Part shown: positions 16,282-24,497 of the stretch, piece by piece
Position numbering within the stretch: position 1 is the stretch's first letter
How the letters are laid out: each line of letters begins with the position of its first letter
NCBI GenBank assembly: GCA_020723935.1
Contig: DYHY01000003.1
Location: 1-47,415 of the forward strand
Length of the DNA stretch: 47,415 bases
Direction: 5' to 3'
Source: Candidatus Micrarchaeum sp.
GTDB lineage: Archaea > SpSt-1190 > DYHY01
Notes under the pieces: model-generated
Databases searched by the model: none
Seen by the model: the letters and a program-made list of their open reading frames with translations, nothing else
What the model was told of the DNA's origin: nothing
Made by a program: the position numbers and the translations under genes

Positions 16282-17016
16282 ATGGGAGCGAAGACGCGCG
16301 GCGGGATAGTCTGCGTGATCCCGGCGTACGAATGCGAGAAATCCGTCGGGAAGGTCGTGCGCAAGGCCCTGGGATACGGGAAGGTGGTCGTCGTCGACGA
16401 CGGCTCAAAGGACGGGACCTTCGGCGCCGCGCGCAGGGCGGGCGCGTTCGCGATACGCCTGGAGAGGAACTGCGGCAAGGCGGAGACGCTCAGGCGCGCC
16501 GTCTCCGCCGCGAGGCGCTTCCGACCCAGTTACGTCGTTTTCCTGGACGCCGACGGCCAGCACGACCCGGACGAGATCCCAGCCCTCGTCTCCGAGCTTT
16601 CGCGCACCGGCGCCGACATCTGCATAGGCACGAGGATCTCCTCGGGCCACAAGAGGGGCATGCCGCGCCACAGGTACGTGAGCAACCGCCTCGCATCCCG
16701 CCTCACCTCCACCCTCACGGGCATCGGGGTGACGGACATAGCTTCCGGCTACCGAGCGTTCGGGAGGCGGGCGCTGCGCCTGCTCTCCTTCCGGGGCCAC
16801 AGGTACGACATCGAGCTTGCGACCATCCTCGAGGCTAGCGCCCTGGACCTCAAGGTCTGCGAGGTGCCGATAAGGACCATTTACGGCGAGGAGAAGTCGC
16901 ACGTCAACCCGGCAAAGCTTATTATCGGGACGAGCAGCCTCTGGCTGAGATGGCTCCTGAGGAGAAAGAGCTTCGCCGCAAAGAGGAGGAAGGCGCGCCC
17001 GGCGCGCCGAAGCTAG
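16282..17016 (+). CDS. Glycosyltransferase family 2 (dolichyl-phosphate sugar synthase-like)
   Basis: GT-A fold transferase: CVIPAYECEKSVGKVV, VVVDDGSKDGT, then DADGQHDP with the DxD metal site, and DIASGYRAFGRRAL. This matches the DPM1/DPG synthase group, which loads a sugar onto dolichyl or polyprenyl phosphate. No transmembrane tail beyond a short C-terminal hydrophobic/basic stretch. It may feed N-glycosylation of the sequon-rich surface proteins encoded at 29-33 kb (inference). Its last 67 bases overlap the start of polB in another frame. Confidence 0.88.
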   Translation: MGAKTRGGIVCVIPAYECEKSVGKVVRKALGYGKVVVVDDGSKDGTFGAARRAGAFAIRLERNCGKAETLRRAVSAARRFRPSYVVFLDADGQHDPDEIPALVSELSRTGADICIGTRISSGHKRGMPRHRYVSNRLASRLTSTLTGIGVTDIASGYRAFGRRALRLLSFRGHRYDIELATILEASALDLKVCEVPIRTIYGEEKSHVNPAKLIIGTSSLWLRWLLRRKSFAAKRRKARPARRS

Positions 17017-19364
17017 ACTTCTCCGGGATTACGGACGTAGCTTTCGCCGATTCCGCCGAAGAGCCCGGGCAGGGAGCGGCGGGCGGGGGATTCGCGGGCG
17101 TGCGGATCGTCAGGCGGGCCGGCGAGAAGAGGACAATCGAGGCCGACCGGAGCCTTCCGCCCTACTTCTACCTGCGCCCGAAGAAGGCGGGGCGGCCCGA
17201 CTTCCCCAAGGAACCCCCCTTCGACGAGATAACGGGGACAGAGGAGGTTGAGCTTGAGCTGGAGGGCGAGAAGGCCGTCCTCCTCAAGGTCTTCGTCTCG
17301 CGCCCGGGGATGGTCCCGCTCCTGCGCCAGGAGATATCGCGGTTCGGCAGGGTCTTTGAGGCGGACATACCTTACCTTCGCAGGTACTGCGTGGACCGCG
17401 GGATAGAGCCGCTGTCGGGCATCGTCCCCCGGGTTCTTGTCTTCGACATCGAAACGCTCTCCAGGGACGGCTCGGTCGTCCCGGATTCCGGGCGCGACGA
17501 GATAATACTCATCAGCTACGCGCTCCTGGAGGGGGGCAGGATAACCCAAAAGAAGGTCCTCTCCTCCAAGGGAAAGGACCTGCCCTCCTTCGTCGAGAGG
17601 GTCGAGAGCGAGAAGGCGCTCCTTGAGCTCTTCTTCGAGCGCGTCAGGAAGCTTGACCCCGACATGCTCGCCGGCTACAACTCCGACAACTTCGACCTGC
17701 CCTACATCTCAGACAGGGCGCGGGCGAACAGGATCCCCGCCTCGATGGGCGTCGACGGCTCGGCGCTCTCCTTCAGGAAGAGCCGCGGCAGGATGTCGGG
17801 GCAGGTGCCCGAGGTCTTCGGGAGGGGGGTCCTGGACGTCTACCTCTTCGTGCGCTACATAATCAGCCACAACATGCATACACAGACCCTTGACCTGGAC
17901 TCCGTCGCATCCGAGCTCCTCGGCGAGAGGAAGGTCCCCTTCGACTTCGCGGACCTTCCGGGCCTCGTGAAATCGGGGGACCTCTCCAAGTTCTGCGAGT
18001 ATTCCCTGCAAGACTCGGTCGTCACGGCCAAGCTCGCCGACAAGCTGGTCCCGATAATACTCTCGCTCTCGCGCTTCGTTTCCCTCCTCCCGGCCGAGGT
18101 CTGCAGGATGACGAGCGGCCAGATAGTGGAGTGGTTCCTCCTCAAGGAGTCGCATTTCTGGGGCCTCGTCTCCCCCAACAGGCCGGAAGGGCGCGAGTCC
18201 AGCGAGCGCGACCTGCAGAGGTTCGAGGGCGCCTTCGTCAAGGAGCCCGAGAAGGGCCTGCACGACAACGTCGCGGTCTGCGACTTCCGGAGCCTGTATC
18301 CATCGATAATTGTGAGCCACAACATCGACCCGTTCACCTTCAGCAGATGCTCGTGCGGCAGGGGCTGCGCGAAGGGGAACGTCTCCCCGACGGGCGACGC
18401 GTTCTGCACCGGCAAGTTCGGAATCCTCCCCGCGTCGCTCAGGGAGCTCCTGCGCATGCGCGCGGGCCTGAAGAAGGACCTGAAGAAGCTCAAGTCCGGG
18501 ACGGAGGACTATGTCGCCCTCGACGCCAAGCAGACTGCCCTCAAGCTGATAGCGAACAGCTTCTACGGGTACCTGGGCTACCAGAACTCGCGCTGGTATT
18601 CCTTCGAGGGGGCGCGCTCGACGGCCGCCTGGGGACGGATGTACATCAAGGAGACGATTGCGGCGGCCGAGAAGGACGGCTTCCCTGTCATCTACGGGGA
18701 CACAGACTCGCTCTTCTTCTCCTCCCCGAAGAGGCGGGGCGCGGATTTCGAGGCCGGCGTGAGGAAGTTTGTCTCGGACGTGAACGCGAAGCTCCCCGAG
18801 GAGATGGAGCTGGAGCTCCAGGACATCTATTCGCGTGGCGTGTTCCTGACGAAGAAGAGGTACGCGATGATAACCTCCGACGGGCGCATTGTGATCAAGG
18901 GCCTGGAGCGCGTCAGGCGCGACTGGGCGGGGATAGCGCGCACGACCCAGGAGGAGGTGCTCCTCGCGGTCCTGCGGGACGCCGACCCAAAGAAGGCGAT
19001 GTCGATAATCGGTGCGGCGGTGAAGCGCCTGAGGGAGCGGAAGGTGGACAGGGAGGAGATAACCATCTACACCCAGCTCACGAAGAAGCCCTCCCAGTAC
19101 CGCCTCACGAGCCCGCACGTCGAGGCAGCCAAGCTCACAGGCCTCCCCGCCCGGGCGGGCACGATGATACGGTTCATAATAACGAGGGGCAGGGGGTCGA
19201 TATCCAGCAGGGCGAGGCCGGCCGATTCCGTGACGACCGCCGACTACGATCCAGAATACTACATCGAGAACCAGCTCCTCCCGCCGGTGATGCGCATAAT
19301 GGAGGCGCTCGGATATGGCGAGGCGGAGCTACGCCAGCAGAGCAGCCTGGGAGGGTTCCTTTGA
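16950..19364 (+). CDS. polB: Family-B DNA polymerase
   Basis: Replicative-type polymerase with proofreading, 804 residues. Exo I is FDIET (165), Exo II YNSDNFDLPYI, Exo III YSLQDS. Polymerase motif A is DFRSLYPSII, motif B KLIANSFYGYLG, motif C YGDTDS (from 582), followed by KKRY. No intein interrupts these sites. The charged, Gly/Ala-rich first 60 residues precede the N-terminal domain, and the ATG at 16950 lies within the glycosyltransferase gene (67-base overlap). The C-terminus QSSLGGFL resembles a short PCNA-binding (PIP) motif. Confidence 0.96.
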   Translation: MAPEEKELRRKEEEGAPGAPKLDFSGITDVAFADSAEEPGQGAAGGGFAGVRIVRRAGEKRTIEADRSLPPYFYLRPKKAGRPDFPKEPPFDEITGTEEVELELEGEKAVLLKVFVSRPGMVPLLRQEISRFGRVFEADIPYLRRYCVDRGIEPLSGIVPRVLVFDIETLSRDGSVVPDSGRDEIILISYALLEGGRITQKKVLSSKGKDLPSFVERVESEKALLELFFERVRKLDPDMLAGYNSDNFDLPYISDRARANRIPASMGVDGSALSFRKSRGRMSGQVPEVFGRGVLDVYLFVRYIISHNMHTQTLDLDSVASELLGERKVPFDFADLPGLVKSGDLSKFCEYSLQDSVVTAKLADKLVPIILSLSRFVSLLPAEVCRMTSGQIVEWFLLKESHFWGLVSPNRPEGRESSERDLQRFEGAFVKEPEKGLHDNVAVCDFRSLYPSIIVSHNIDPFTFSRCSCGRGCAKGNVSPTGDAFCTGKFGILPASLRELLRMRAGLKKDLKKLKSGTEDYVALDAKQTALKLIANSFYGYLGYQNSRWYSFEGARSTAAWGRMYIKETIAAAEKDGFPVIYGDTDSLFFSSPKRRGADFEAGVRKFVSDVNAKLPEEMELELQDIYSRGVFLTKKRYAMITSDGRIVIKGLERVRRDWAGIARTTQEEVLLAVLRDADPKKAMSIIGAAVKRLRERKVDREEITIYTQLTKKPSQYRLTSPHVEAAKLTGLPARAGTMIRFIITRGRGSISSRARPADSVTTADYDPEYYIENQLLPPVMRIMEALGYGEAELRQQSSLGGFL

Positions 19365-19415
19365 GGCCTCCCGCAAAATGTTATAAGAACAGGGGGCTGG
19401 AGGCCTCCCGATAAA

Positions 19416-19604
19416 ATGGGAGAAGCGCTCCACTGCCCCGTCTGCAAGGCGGCGCCCCCCGGGACCGAGGACGCCGAGGACGGCGACATATTCACCTGCC
19501 CCTCCTGCGGGCGGGTCTTCGTCGTGAGGGATTTCGGCAAGTTCAAGAGCCTGAGGTTCCCTGACGAGGAGGAGAACGACAAGGAGCCGACCATCTCGAT
19601 ATGA
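19416..19604 (+). CDS. Small zinc-ribbon protein
   Basis: 62 residues with two CxxC pairs (CPVC at about 7-10, CPSC at about 29-32) forming a compact zinc ribbon, then an acidic tail. Function unknown. A TATA-like TGTTATAAGAAC lies at 19378-19389. Its stop codon overlaps the next ATG (ATGA), so the two small proteins are co-translated. Confidence 0.8.
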   Translation: MGEALHCPVCKAAPPGTEDAEDGDIFTCPSCGRVFVVRDFGKFKSLRFPDEEENDKEPTISI

Positions 19605-19789
19605 GGACCGTCAAGGAGGCCGCATCCCATCCGGTGATAATCGGGGCCGCCCTCTCGGTCGCGGCCGGGATCCTCGTCTTCCTCGCGGCGATGACGTTCA
19701 CTAACCCCTCCTACGCATTCTACGCCGGCTTCGCCGTCGCGCTCTGCGGAGTGCTTCTCACGCCAAAAGTCCTAGCGCTCGGCAAGTGA
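19601..19789 (+). CDS. Small two-helix membrane protein
   Basis: 62 residues with two transmembrane segments (VIIGAALSVAAGILVFLAAM and YAFYAGFAVALCGVLL). Function unknown. Translationally coupled to the zinc-ribbon gene. Its 3' end overlaps the convergent presenilin-type gene by 32 bases. Confidence 0.75.
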   Translation: MRTVKEAASHPVIIGAALSVAAGILVFLAAMTFTNPSYAFYAGFAVALCGVLLTPKVLALGK

Positions 19790-20567
19790 GGACGCCGAAG
19801 AGCGCGCCGAGGGCTATTGTCGGTATTCCGGGTATCCCCGTCGTCCCGGTGTTCCTGCTCCCGCTCGCCACCTTCTCGAGGAGGAGGAACCCCGCCGCGC
19901 AGGAGAGCGCGACGATCGCCGCGGGGATCATCCCCCCGCCCCGCACGACCGATGCGACAAGCGTCGCGGGAAGGGCGAAATCCCCCGCGCCTATTATCGA
20001 GACCTCCTTTCTTGGGAAGAAGAGGGCGAGGGTGTCCCTCCAGAAGGGCCGCTCTATGCGCGCGTCGAGCCATCCGCCGAACCACAGGAACTTCATGTGC
20101 TTCGTGTAGAAGACTGCGAGCACGTCGTAGACGCTCATCGCGGCCATGAGGAGGAGGACGAGGTCGTACTTCAGGAAGAGGCCGAAGAGTATTGAGAACG
20201 CCTCGATGGAGATCACAGTTGTCGCGTTCGTGAATATCAAGAAGGGCAGGGCGCGAAGGCCCACCGCGACGGCCCCGAGGAGGAAGCCGGGGAGGTCCCC
20301 GAAGAAGATGGATCCCAGGTAGTATGTCGCGATGAAGACGCTCCCGTCGACGAGGAGGCGCAGGCGCAGGCCGACGAGCCGTATGAGGATGAGGACCGTG
20401 GTCCCCGCTATCACGATTCCCACGATCTGCGCGATGTCGAGGGCGGTGGGGACGGCCGATATTATCTCGGGCCGGTAGGATTCGATGTCTGGTCTGCTGA
20501 GGGAGGCGAAGGCGAGGGCTATCGCGAGGAGCTGGATGGCGAAGAAGACGACGACCTCCCGCTTCAC
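19758..20567 (-). CDS. Presenilin/signal-peptide-peptidase-like aspartyl protease (A22 family)
   Basis: Intramembrane protease candidate with about nine hydrophobic segments in 269 residues. The catalytic pair is visible as MSVYDVLAVF (YD) and IIGAGDFALPA (GxGD). The C-terminal GIPGIPTIALGALFG occupies the place of the PAL motif but reads IPT. Family members cleave transmembrane segments such as signal-peptide remnants; the substrate here is unknown. The GTG at 20567 is exactly where transcription should begin from the TATA box shared with the Sua5 gene. Confidence 0.85.
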   Translation of the reverse strand: MKREVVVFFAIQLLAIALAFASLSRPDIESYRPEIISAVPTALDIAQIVGIVIAGTTVLILIRLVGLRLRLLVDGSVFIATYYLGSIFFGDLPGFLLGAVAVGLRALPFLIFTNATTVISIEAFSILFGLFLKYDLVLLLMAAMSVYDVLAVFYTKHMKFLWFGGWLDARIERPFWRDTLALFFPRKEVSIIGAGDFALPATLVASVVRGGGMIPAAIVALSCAAGFLLLEKVASGSRNTGTTGIPGIPTIALGALFGVLTCRALGLLA

Positions 20568-20588
20568 GGGAGGCTTGCGGCGCCGAAT

Positions 20589-20598
20589 CTTATATATC
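20589..20598. promoter_or_regulatory. Shared palindromic TATA box between presenilin-type and Sua5 genes
   Basis: The self-complementary TTATATAT is centred about 27 bases from both divergent starts (GTG 20567 minus, ATG 20621 plus). No second AT-rich element is present in the 53-base gap, so one TATA box probably serves both leaderless transcripts. Confidence 0.6.
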
Positions 20599-20620
20599 CG
20601 TGCCGGAACCCCCCGTCCGG

Positions 20621-21214
20621 ATGGCTGTCACCGTCGAGCAGGCCGAGCGCGTGATACGCGCGGGAGGGATTGTCGCCTACCCTACAGAGACCCTCTACGG
20701 CCTGGCGTGCAAGCTGGAGGGAGCGCCGATAGCGCGGCTCAAGAGGCTCAAGGGGCGCGACGCGAGGAAGCCGATACTGATAGCCGTGCCGGACGTTCGC
20801 TCGATAGGCAGGTACGCGGCGGTTCCCAAGAGGATAATCCCGTTCCTCAAGGCCGTCATGCCCGGGCCAGTCGCGGTCGTCCTCGACAGGCGGAAGGGGC
20901 GGGTGTCGGCGAGCCTCACCGGCGGGAGGCGCGGGGTGGGGATACGCGTCCCGGACGATCCGATCGCCCGCAGGCTCGCCAGAGAATTCGGCGCGATAAC
21001 CTCGACGAGCGCGAACATATCGGGCAGGGCGCCGTCCAGGACCTCGCGCGACGTGGAAAGGTCGGGCCTGGACCTGTTCACGATAATCCCGGGGAAATGC
21101 AAGTACGGCAGGCCCTCCACCCTCTTCGATGCGAGGACGGGCAGGGTCGTGCGCGAGGGCGCCGTGCCGGCGGAAAAGGTTTATAGGCTCTGGAAGGAAC
21201 TCGCGGGGCGCTGA
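20621..21214 (+). CDS. L-threonylcarbamoyladenylate synthase (Sua5/YrdC/TsaC)
   Basis: Makes threonylcarbamoyl-AMP from Thr, bicarbonate and ATP, the first step of t6A37 tRNA modification. The YrdC fold shows GGIVAYPTETLYGLAC, RLKRLKGRDARKPI, PGPVAVVLDRR and GVGIRVPDDP, then TSTSANISGRAP. Length (197) is that of the single-domain TsaC form without the Sua5 extension. ATG 20621 is chosen over GTG 20600 because the TATA box at 20590 makes it the leaderless start. Confidence 0.93.
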   Translation: MAVTVEQAERVIRAGGIVAYPTETLYGLACKLEGAPIARLKRLKGRDARKPILIAVPDVRSIGRYAAVPKRIIPFLKAVMPGPVAVVLDRRKGRVSASLTGGRRGVGIRVPDDPIARRLAREFGAITSTSANISGRAPSRTSRDVERSGLDLFTIIPGKCKYGRPSTLFDARTGRVVREGAVPAEKVYRLWKELAGR

Positions 21215-21233
21215 AGAAGGCTGGGGCGGCATC

Positions 21234-22115
21234 ATGACCATGGAGGGTTTCGACGAATACGTGGAGGCGGGCAGGATCGCTTCGAAGGCAAGGAGCCTTG
21301 TCGCGGCGCGCGTCGTCCCCGGCGCGTCTGCGATGGATGTCGCCCTCTACTGCGATTCGCTGATAGCGGAGATGGGGGGCAAGCCCGCCTTCCCGATAAA
21401 CCTCTCAATCAACGATTTCGCCGCCCACTACACACCCTTCCCGGGCGACGACATCGTCTTCGCCGAAGGAGACCTCGTGAAGGTGGACCTGGGAGTCCAT
21501 GTCGACGGGTTCCTCGCCGACACCGCAGTGAGCGTCTGGGTCGGGAAGCGGGAAAAGCATCCGCTCGCGCAAGCCGCGGAAGCTGCCCTCGCCGCGGCGG
21601 AGAAGACCCTCAGGCCTTCCGTCCCAGTCTCCGAAATAGGGGAGGCGATAGAGGCGGCGATCGTCTCGCGCGGCTTCAAGCCCATCTACAATCTCACCGG
21701 CCACACGGTCGAGAAGTGGAACCTGCACGCGGGGAAGAGCGTCCCGAATTACAAGGGTATGAAGGGGCAGCTCGACGCCCCCTGCGCGGTCGCGATCGAG
21801 CCCTTCGCGACGACGGGCGAGGGCAGGGTCGTCGACGGCCCAGCATCCAGGATTTACTCGATCGTGCCCGGCAGGCAGGCCCGCATCCCGCAGGCCCGCG
21901 CCGTCCTCTCCGCGATAACCTCGCGCTTCTCGACGCTCCCGTTCGCCTTGAGGTGGCTCCTCCCGGCGGAGGAGACGATGTTCCTCCAGCTAGTCAAGGG
22001 CGGTTCGGTCTTCAACTATGCAACCCTTCGGGAGGTCTCGAAGGCCCCGGTTGCGCAGGCGGAGCACACTTTCCTCATCGCCGAGGACGGCAAGGTCACC
22101 GTGACGACAAGGTGA
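21234..22115 (+). CDS. map: Methionine aminopeptidase, type II
   Basis: Removes N-terminal Met from nascent proteins. Metal ligands are visible in order: Asp in VDLGVHVDGFLADTA (two), His in NLTGHTVEKW, Glu in AIEPFATTGEG, and Glu in AEHTFL near the C-terminus. The insertion between the His and first Glu (residues about 195-260) marks the type II (archaeal/eukaryal) enzyme. Length 293. It begins 19 bases after the Sua5 gene and probably shares its transcript. Confidence 0.95.
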   Translation: MTMEGFDEYVEAGRIASKARSLVAARVVPGASAMDVALYCDSLIAEMGGKPAFPINLSINDFAAHYTPFPGDDIVFAEGDLVKVDLGVHVDGFLADTAVSVWVGKREKHPLAQAAEAALAAAEKTLRPSVPVSEIGEAIEAAIVSRGFKPIYNLTGHTVEKWNLHAGKSVPNYKGMKGQLDAPCAVAIEPFATTGEGRVVDGPASRIYSIVPGRQARIPQARAVLSAITSRFSTLPFALRWLLPAEETMFLQLVKGGSVFNYATLREVSKAPVAQAEHTFLIAEDGKVTVTTR

Positions 22116-22165
22116 GCGGCGCACCCCGGCGCGGGCCTGCGGGCCCTTCGGACCCCAGGCTCCCA

Positions 22166-22177
22166 ACTTTTATTAAG
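22166..22177 (+). promoter_or_regulatory. TATA box of the histone gene
   Basis: ACTTTTATTAAG, centred 27 bases before the GTG at 22199; the only AT-rich tract in the gap. Confidence 0.65.
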
Positions 22178-22198
22178 CCGTCCCGAGGCTCACGGCCC

Positions 22199-22414
22199 GT
22201 GGCCGAATTCCAGAGGTCCAAGATTGACGAGCTCATAAGGAAATCCGACGGGGGCCTGCGCGTCTCCGAGGACGCCAAGGACGCGATGTCCTTCCTCCTG
22301 GAAAGCCTCGCGTTCGAAGTCTCCCGGCAGGCCGCGGCATACGCCCAGGCGGAGAAGAGGAAGGTAGTGACCGCTTCCGACGTGCGCCGCGCGAGGAAGG
22401 AGCTCTGGGACTAA
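22199..22414 (+). CDS. Archaeal histone
   Basis: 71 residues matching one histone fold: KIDELIRKSDGGLRVSEDA (helix 1 and loop), a central helix DAMSFLLESLAFEVSRQAA, and RKVVTASDVRRARKELW (loop 2 and helix 3). R/T contacts for the minor groove are in the expected loops. It would dimerise and wrap DNA. The GTG start is leaderless behind a TATA box. It is 10 bases upstream of the prepilin peptidase gene and likely co-transcribed with it. Confidence 0.9.
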   Translation: MAEFQRSKIDELIRKSDGGLRVSEDAKDAMSFLLESLAFEVSRQAAAYAQAEKRKVVTASDVRRARKELWD

Positions 22415-22424
22415 CCTTCTTCCC

Positions 22425-23324
22425 ATGGCAGTCGGGTTCGTCCTCCTCCTCGTGACCCTCGCGTTCCTCGCGTTCGCAAGCTTCAGCGACATGAGGACGC
22501 GCGAGGTGGCAGACGAGCTTTCCCTCGGGCTTTTCGCGGCCGCCCTCGCGATAAGGCTCCTCTATTCCGTCTGGTCGACCGATCCCGCGTTCTTCCTCGT
22601 CCCCTTCGCGGTCTCCTGCGGCTTCCTCATCTTCGGCCTCGTCATGTACGGCCTCAAGCAGTGGGGCGGCGGGGACCTCCTCCTGCTCGTGGGCCTGGGT
22701 GCGGCTTTCGGAACGCTTCCCGCCGATCTTGCGCAGGCCTTCCCCCGCCGGGCAGCGGCGGCCGCGAGCCTCATGCCCTTCTGGCTCGGTTTCATCGTGA
22801 ACATCCTCGTCGTCGGTTCGGCCTACGGCCTCCTCTGGATCCTCTATTATTTCCTCACGCGCCCCAGCCTCAAGAAGGTCTTCGTCCAGCAAGTCCGCAA
22901 GAATTGGCTTATTTTATCTATAACTCTTGCAATATCCCTTATTTCGCTCAAGTTGGTTGGAATTGCAGGTTCTTTCCTCAACATCTCCCTATTCTTGATT
23001 ATCCTGCTGATAATGCTCTCAAAGTCCGTGGAATCCGATATTTTCGTGAAAAAAATCTCTCCCGGAGACCTTCGCGTGGAAGACTGGCTTGTGAAGGACG
23101 TAACCGCCCGGGGAAGGGTTATCGCGTCCGCTTCGAGCCCCGGGCTTACAAAAACCGACATCGCTGCGATAAAACATGCCTTTTCAGCCGGAACGCTGGA
23201 CGGCCGGGAAATAGTCGTTAAAGAGGGAATCCCGTTCGTGCCCGTCTTCCCCCTGGCGCTCGTCCTGACCGTTGCCTTCGGAGACCCGATAACGCTCCTT
23301 CTCTTGAGGATTTACGGCTTCTAG
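22425..23324 (+). CDS. Prepilin/preflagellin peptidase (A24 family)
   Basis: Polytopic aspartyl protease that cleaves class III signal peptides of archaeal type IV pilins. The two catalytic Asp are in FSDMRTREVADE (residues about 21-32) and KQWGGGDLLLLVGLGA (GxGD type). About six to seven hydrophobic segments. The presumed substrates are the prepilins at 37-39 kb and the minor pilin-like proteins at 29-30 kb. A central segment (about 22905-23220) is markedly AT-richer than the rest of the gene and of the window. It includes two consecutive membrane helices and the start of the soluble C-terminal part. Confidence 0.88.
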   Translation: MAVGFVLLLVTLAFLAFASFSDMRTREVADELSLGLFAAALAIRLLYSVWSTDPAFFLVPFAVSCGFLIFGLVMYGLKQWGGGDLLLLVGLGAAFGTLPADLAQAFPRRAAAAASLMPFWLGFIVNILVVGSAYGLLWILYYFLTRPSLKKVFVQQVRKNWLILSITLAISLISLKLVGIAGSFLNISLFLIILLIMLSKSVESDIFVKKISPGDLRVEDWLVKDVTARGRVIASASSPGLTKTDIAAIKHAFSAGTLDGREIVVKEGIPFVPVFPLALVLTVAFGDPITLLLLRIYGF

Positions 23325-23351
23325 GCGCCGTCCCGGGACGGGCAAGTCAAG

Positions 23352-23525
23352 TCACATCCTGCGCTTTATGACCTTCTTGGAAGTGCCGAGGCCCGCGTAT
23401 GCGAGGGTCGTGACTCCGATGAAGAAGAGCAAGCCCCACAGGACGGGATCGGGCTTCCCGGTTATCAGCGCGGCGGTTGTCGAGACGATTATCACGAAGA
23501 AGCCGACCTGGAACCAGGGAGCCAT
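23352..23525 (-). CDS. Small membrane protein (57 aa)
   Basis: Minus-strand reading frame starting MAPWFQVGFFVIIVSTTAAL and ending KKVIKRRM. It has two hydrophobic helices separated by a GKPDP turn and a basic C-terminus. A ribosome site GGAAGGA lies 6 bases before the ATG, and a TATA-like TTTATTAATG is about 45 bases upstream. Function unknown. Convergent with the prepilin peptidase gene, 27 bases away. Confidence 0.65.
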   Translation of the reverse strand: MAPWFQVGFFVIIVSTTAALITGKPDPVLWGLLFFIGVTTLAYAGLGTSKKVIKRRM

Positions 23526-23643
23526 TTCTTTGTTCCTTCCGCAGCTATCCCCTCGCTTCCCATTAATAAACGCTTTTCTCCGCGCCCCCCGCAGCCCGCC
23601 TTCCGAAACCTTAATTACCGAAAGGGGCCGATGGAAGGGGGAT

Positions 23644-23823
23644 ATGGCGGACGCTTTGCAGGCAATCTGGAGTTTCGTTTTGTCGGTCCCCTGGGAGCTT
23701 GTGCTCGCCGGGCTTTTCGGGCTTTTCGTGGGCTTCTACCTCGGGAAGTTCTTCGCCGAGGACAAGGGCGAAGGCAGCAGGTACGACTACCTCTCCGGGA
23801 AGAAGAGGCTGAGGGAGGACTGA
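23644..23823 (+). CDS. Small single-helix membrane protein (59 aa)
   Basis: Begins MADALQAIWSF, has one long hydrophobic helix (VPWELVLAGLFGLFVGFYLG) and a charged tail ending SGKKRLRED. Good ribosome site (GGAAGGGGG) just before the ATG and a TATA-like CCTTAATTACC about 33 bases upstream. Four bases separate it from the next, similarly built small protein. Confidence 0.65.
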   Translation: MADALQAIWSFVLSVPWELVLAGLFGLFVGFYLGKFFAEDKGEGSRYDYLSGKKRLRED

Positions 23824-23827
23824 GGGG

Positions 23828-23971
23828 ATGGCAGGAAACTTCGAGGTTCTCGTCGTCTTGGGAGTCTCGCTCGTGCTGGGAATCGCCGCCGGATACATCT
23901 ACGGCTCCAGGACAGAAGGGAAGAAGTTCTACAAATACCCCTCGAGCCACTGGAGAATCAGGGGCAAGTGA
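23828..23971 (+). CDS. Small single-helix membrane protein (47 aa)
   Basis: MAGNFEVLVVLGVSLVLGIA forms the single helix, followed by YIYGSRTEGKKFYKYPSSHW and a basic end. It follows the preceding small membrane protein by 4 bases and shares its layout (N-out or N-in helix, then Gly, aromatic and Lys-rich tail), suggesting paralogy or a two-component partner. Function unknown. Confidence 0.6.
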   Translation: MAGNFEVLVVLGVSLVLGIAAGYIYGSRTEGKKFYKYPSSHWRIRGK

Positions 23972-23997
23972 CAAGGGGCCCAAGGAGAGGATAGGCC

Positions 23998-24438
23998 TTG
24001 CGGCGGATCCAGGTAGCGCTTCTGGGGGACGGCGGGGACCTTGAGCTCGTGCGCGAGGCGGCTTCCATGTGCGCCAGGCGCGGGGCCGTCGTCCTGCTGG
24101 AGAACACCGAGACCGGCGCCGAGGCGATCTCGGCCGGGGAGAAGATCCCCAACTTCCGCCACATCTCCTTCGAGTTCCCCAGGAAGGACAAGGGCGCCGG
24201 GAAGGACCTTGAGGTGCGGGTGCGCCACCAGACAGAGCTACAGTCGCTGGACGCCATGTGCGCCTCCTGCGACGGCATGATCATCATAGGCGACCGCCCC
24301 CTCGCGGAAGCGATGATGCGCGACGCGGGGAAGCCCGTCGTGAAGCCACGGAAGGTCGGCGACTGCCTGGAAGCGGTGACAGACCTTATGAACAGGATGG
24401 TGGTCGTGCCCTTTTCGGAAACGCTCAGGAAGCGCTAG
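23998..24438 (+). CDS. Rossmann-like protein resembling the SLOG/LOG group
   Basis: 146 residues. The N-terminal strand and loop QVALLGDGGDLELVREAA, the alternating alpha/beta pattern, and SCDGMIIIGDRPLAEAMM followed by GKPVVKP resemble the nucleotide-binding SLOG/TIGR00725 fold. The typical PGGxGTxxE motif is absent, so no lysine-decarboxylase-like or phosphoribohydrolase activity can be claimed. The TTG start at 23998 has AGGAGAGG upstream. Function unknown. Confidence 0.6.
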   Translation: MRRIQVALLGDGGDLELVREAASMCARRGAVVLLENTETGAEAISAGEKIPNFRHISFEFPRKDKGAGKDLEVRVRHQTELQSLDAMCASCDGMIIIGDRPLAEAMMRDAGKPVVKPRKVGDCLEAVTDLMNRMVVVPFSETLRKR

Positions 24439-24497
24439 CCGCGGGCTTGCGCCATCATTTTCGCGTGCTCAGCGGAGCGCGCATCTGCGAACCCGCC

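Noticed and set aside
17709-19118. Minus-strand open frame opposite polB
   Set aside because: Antisense of conserved polymerase motifs; no independent support.
16950-19364. Intein within PolB
   Set aside because: Motifs A, B and C are contiguous and the length is normal.
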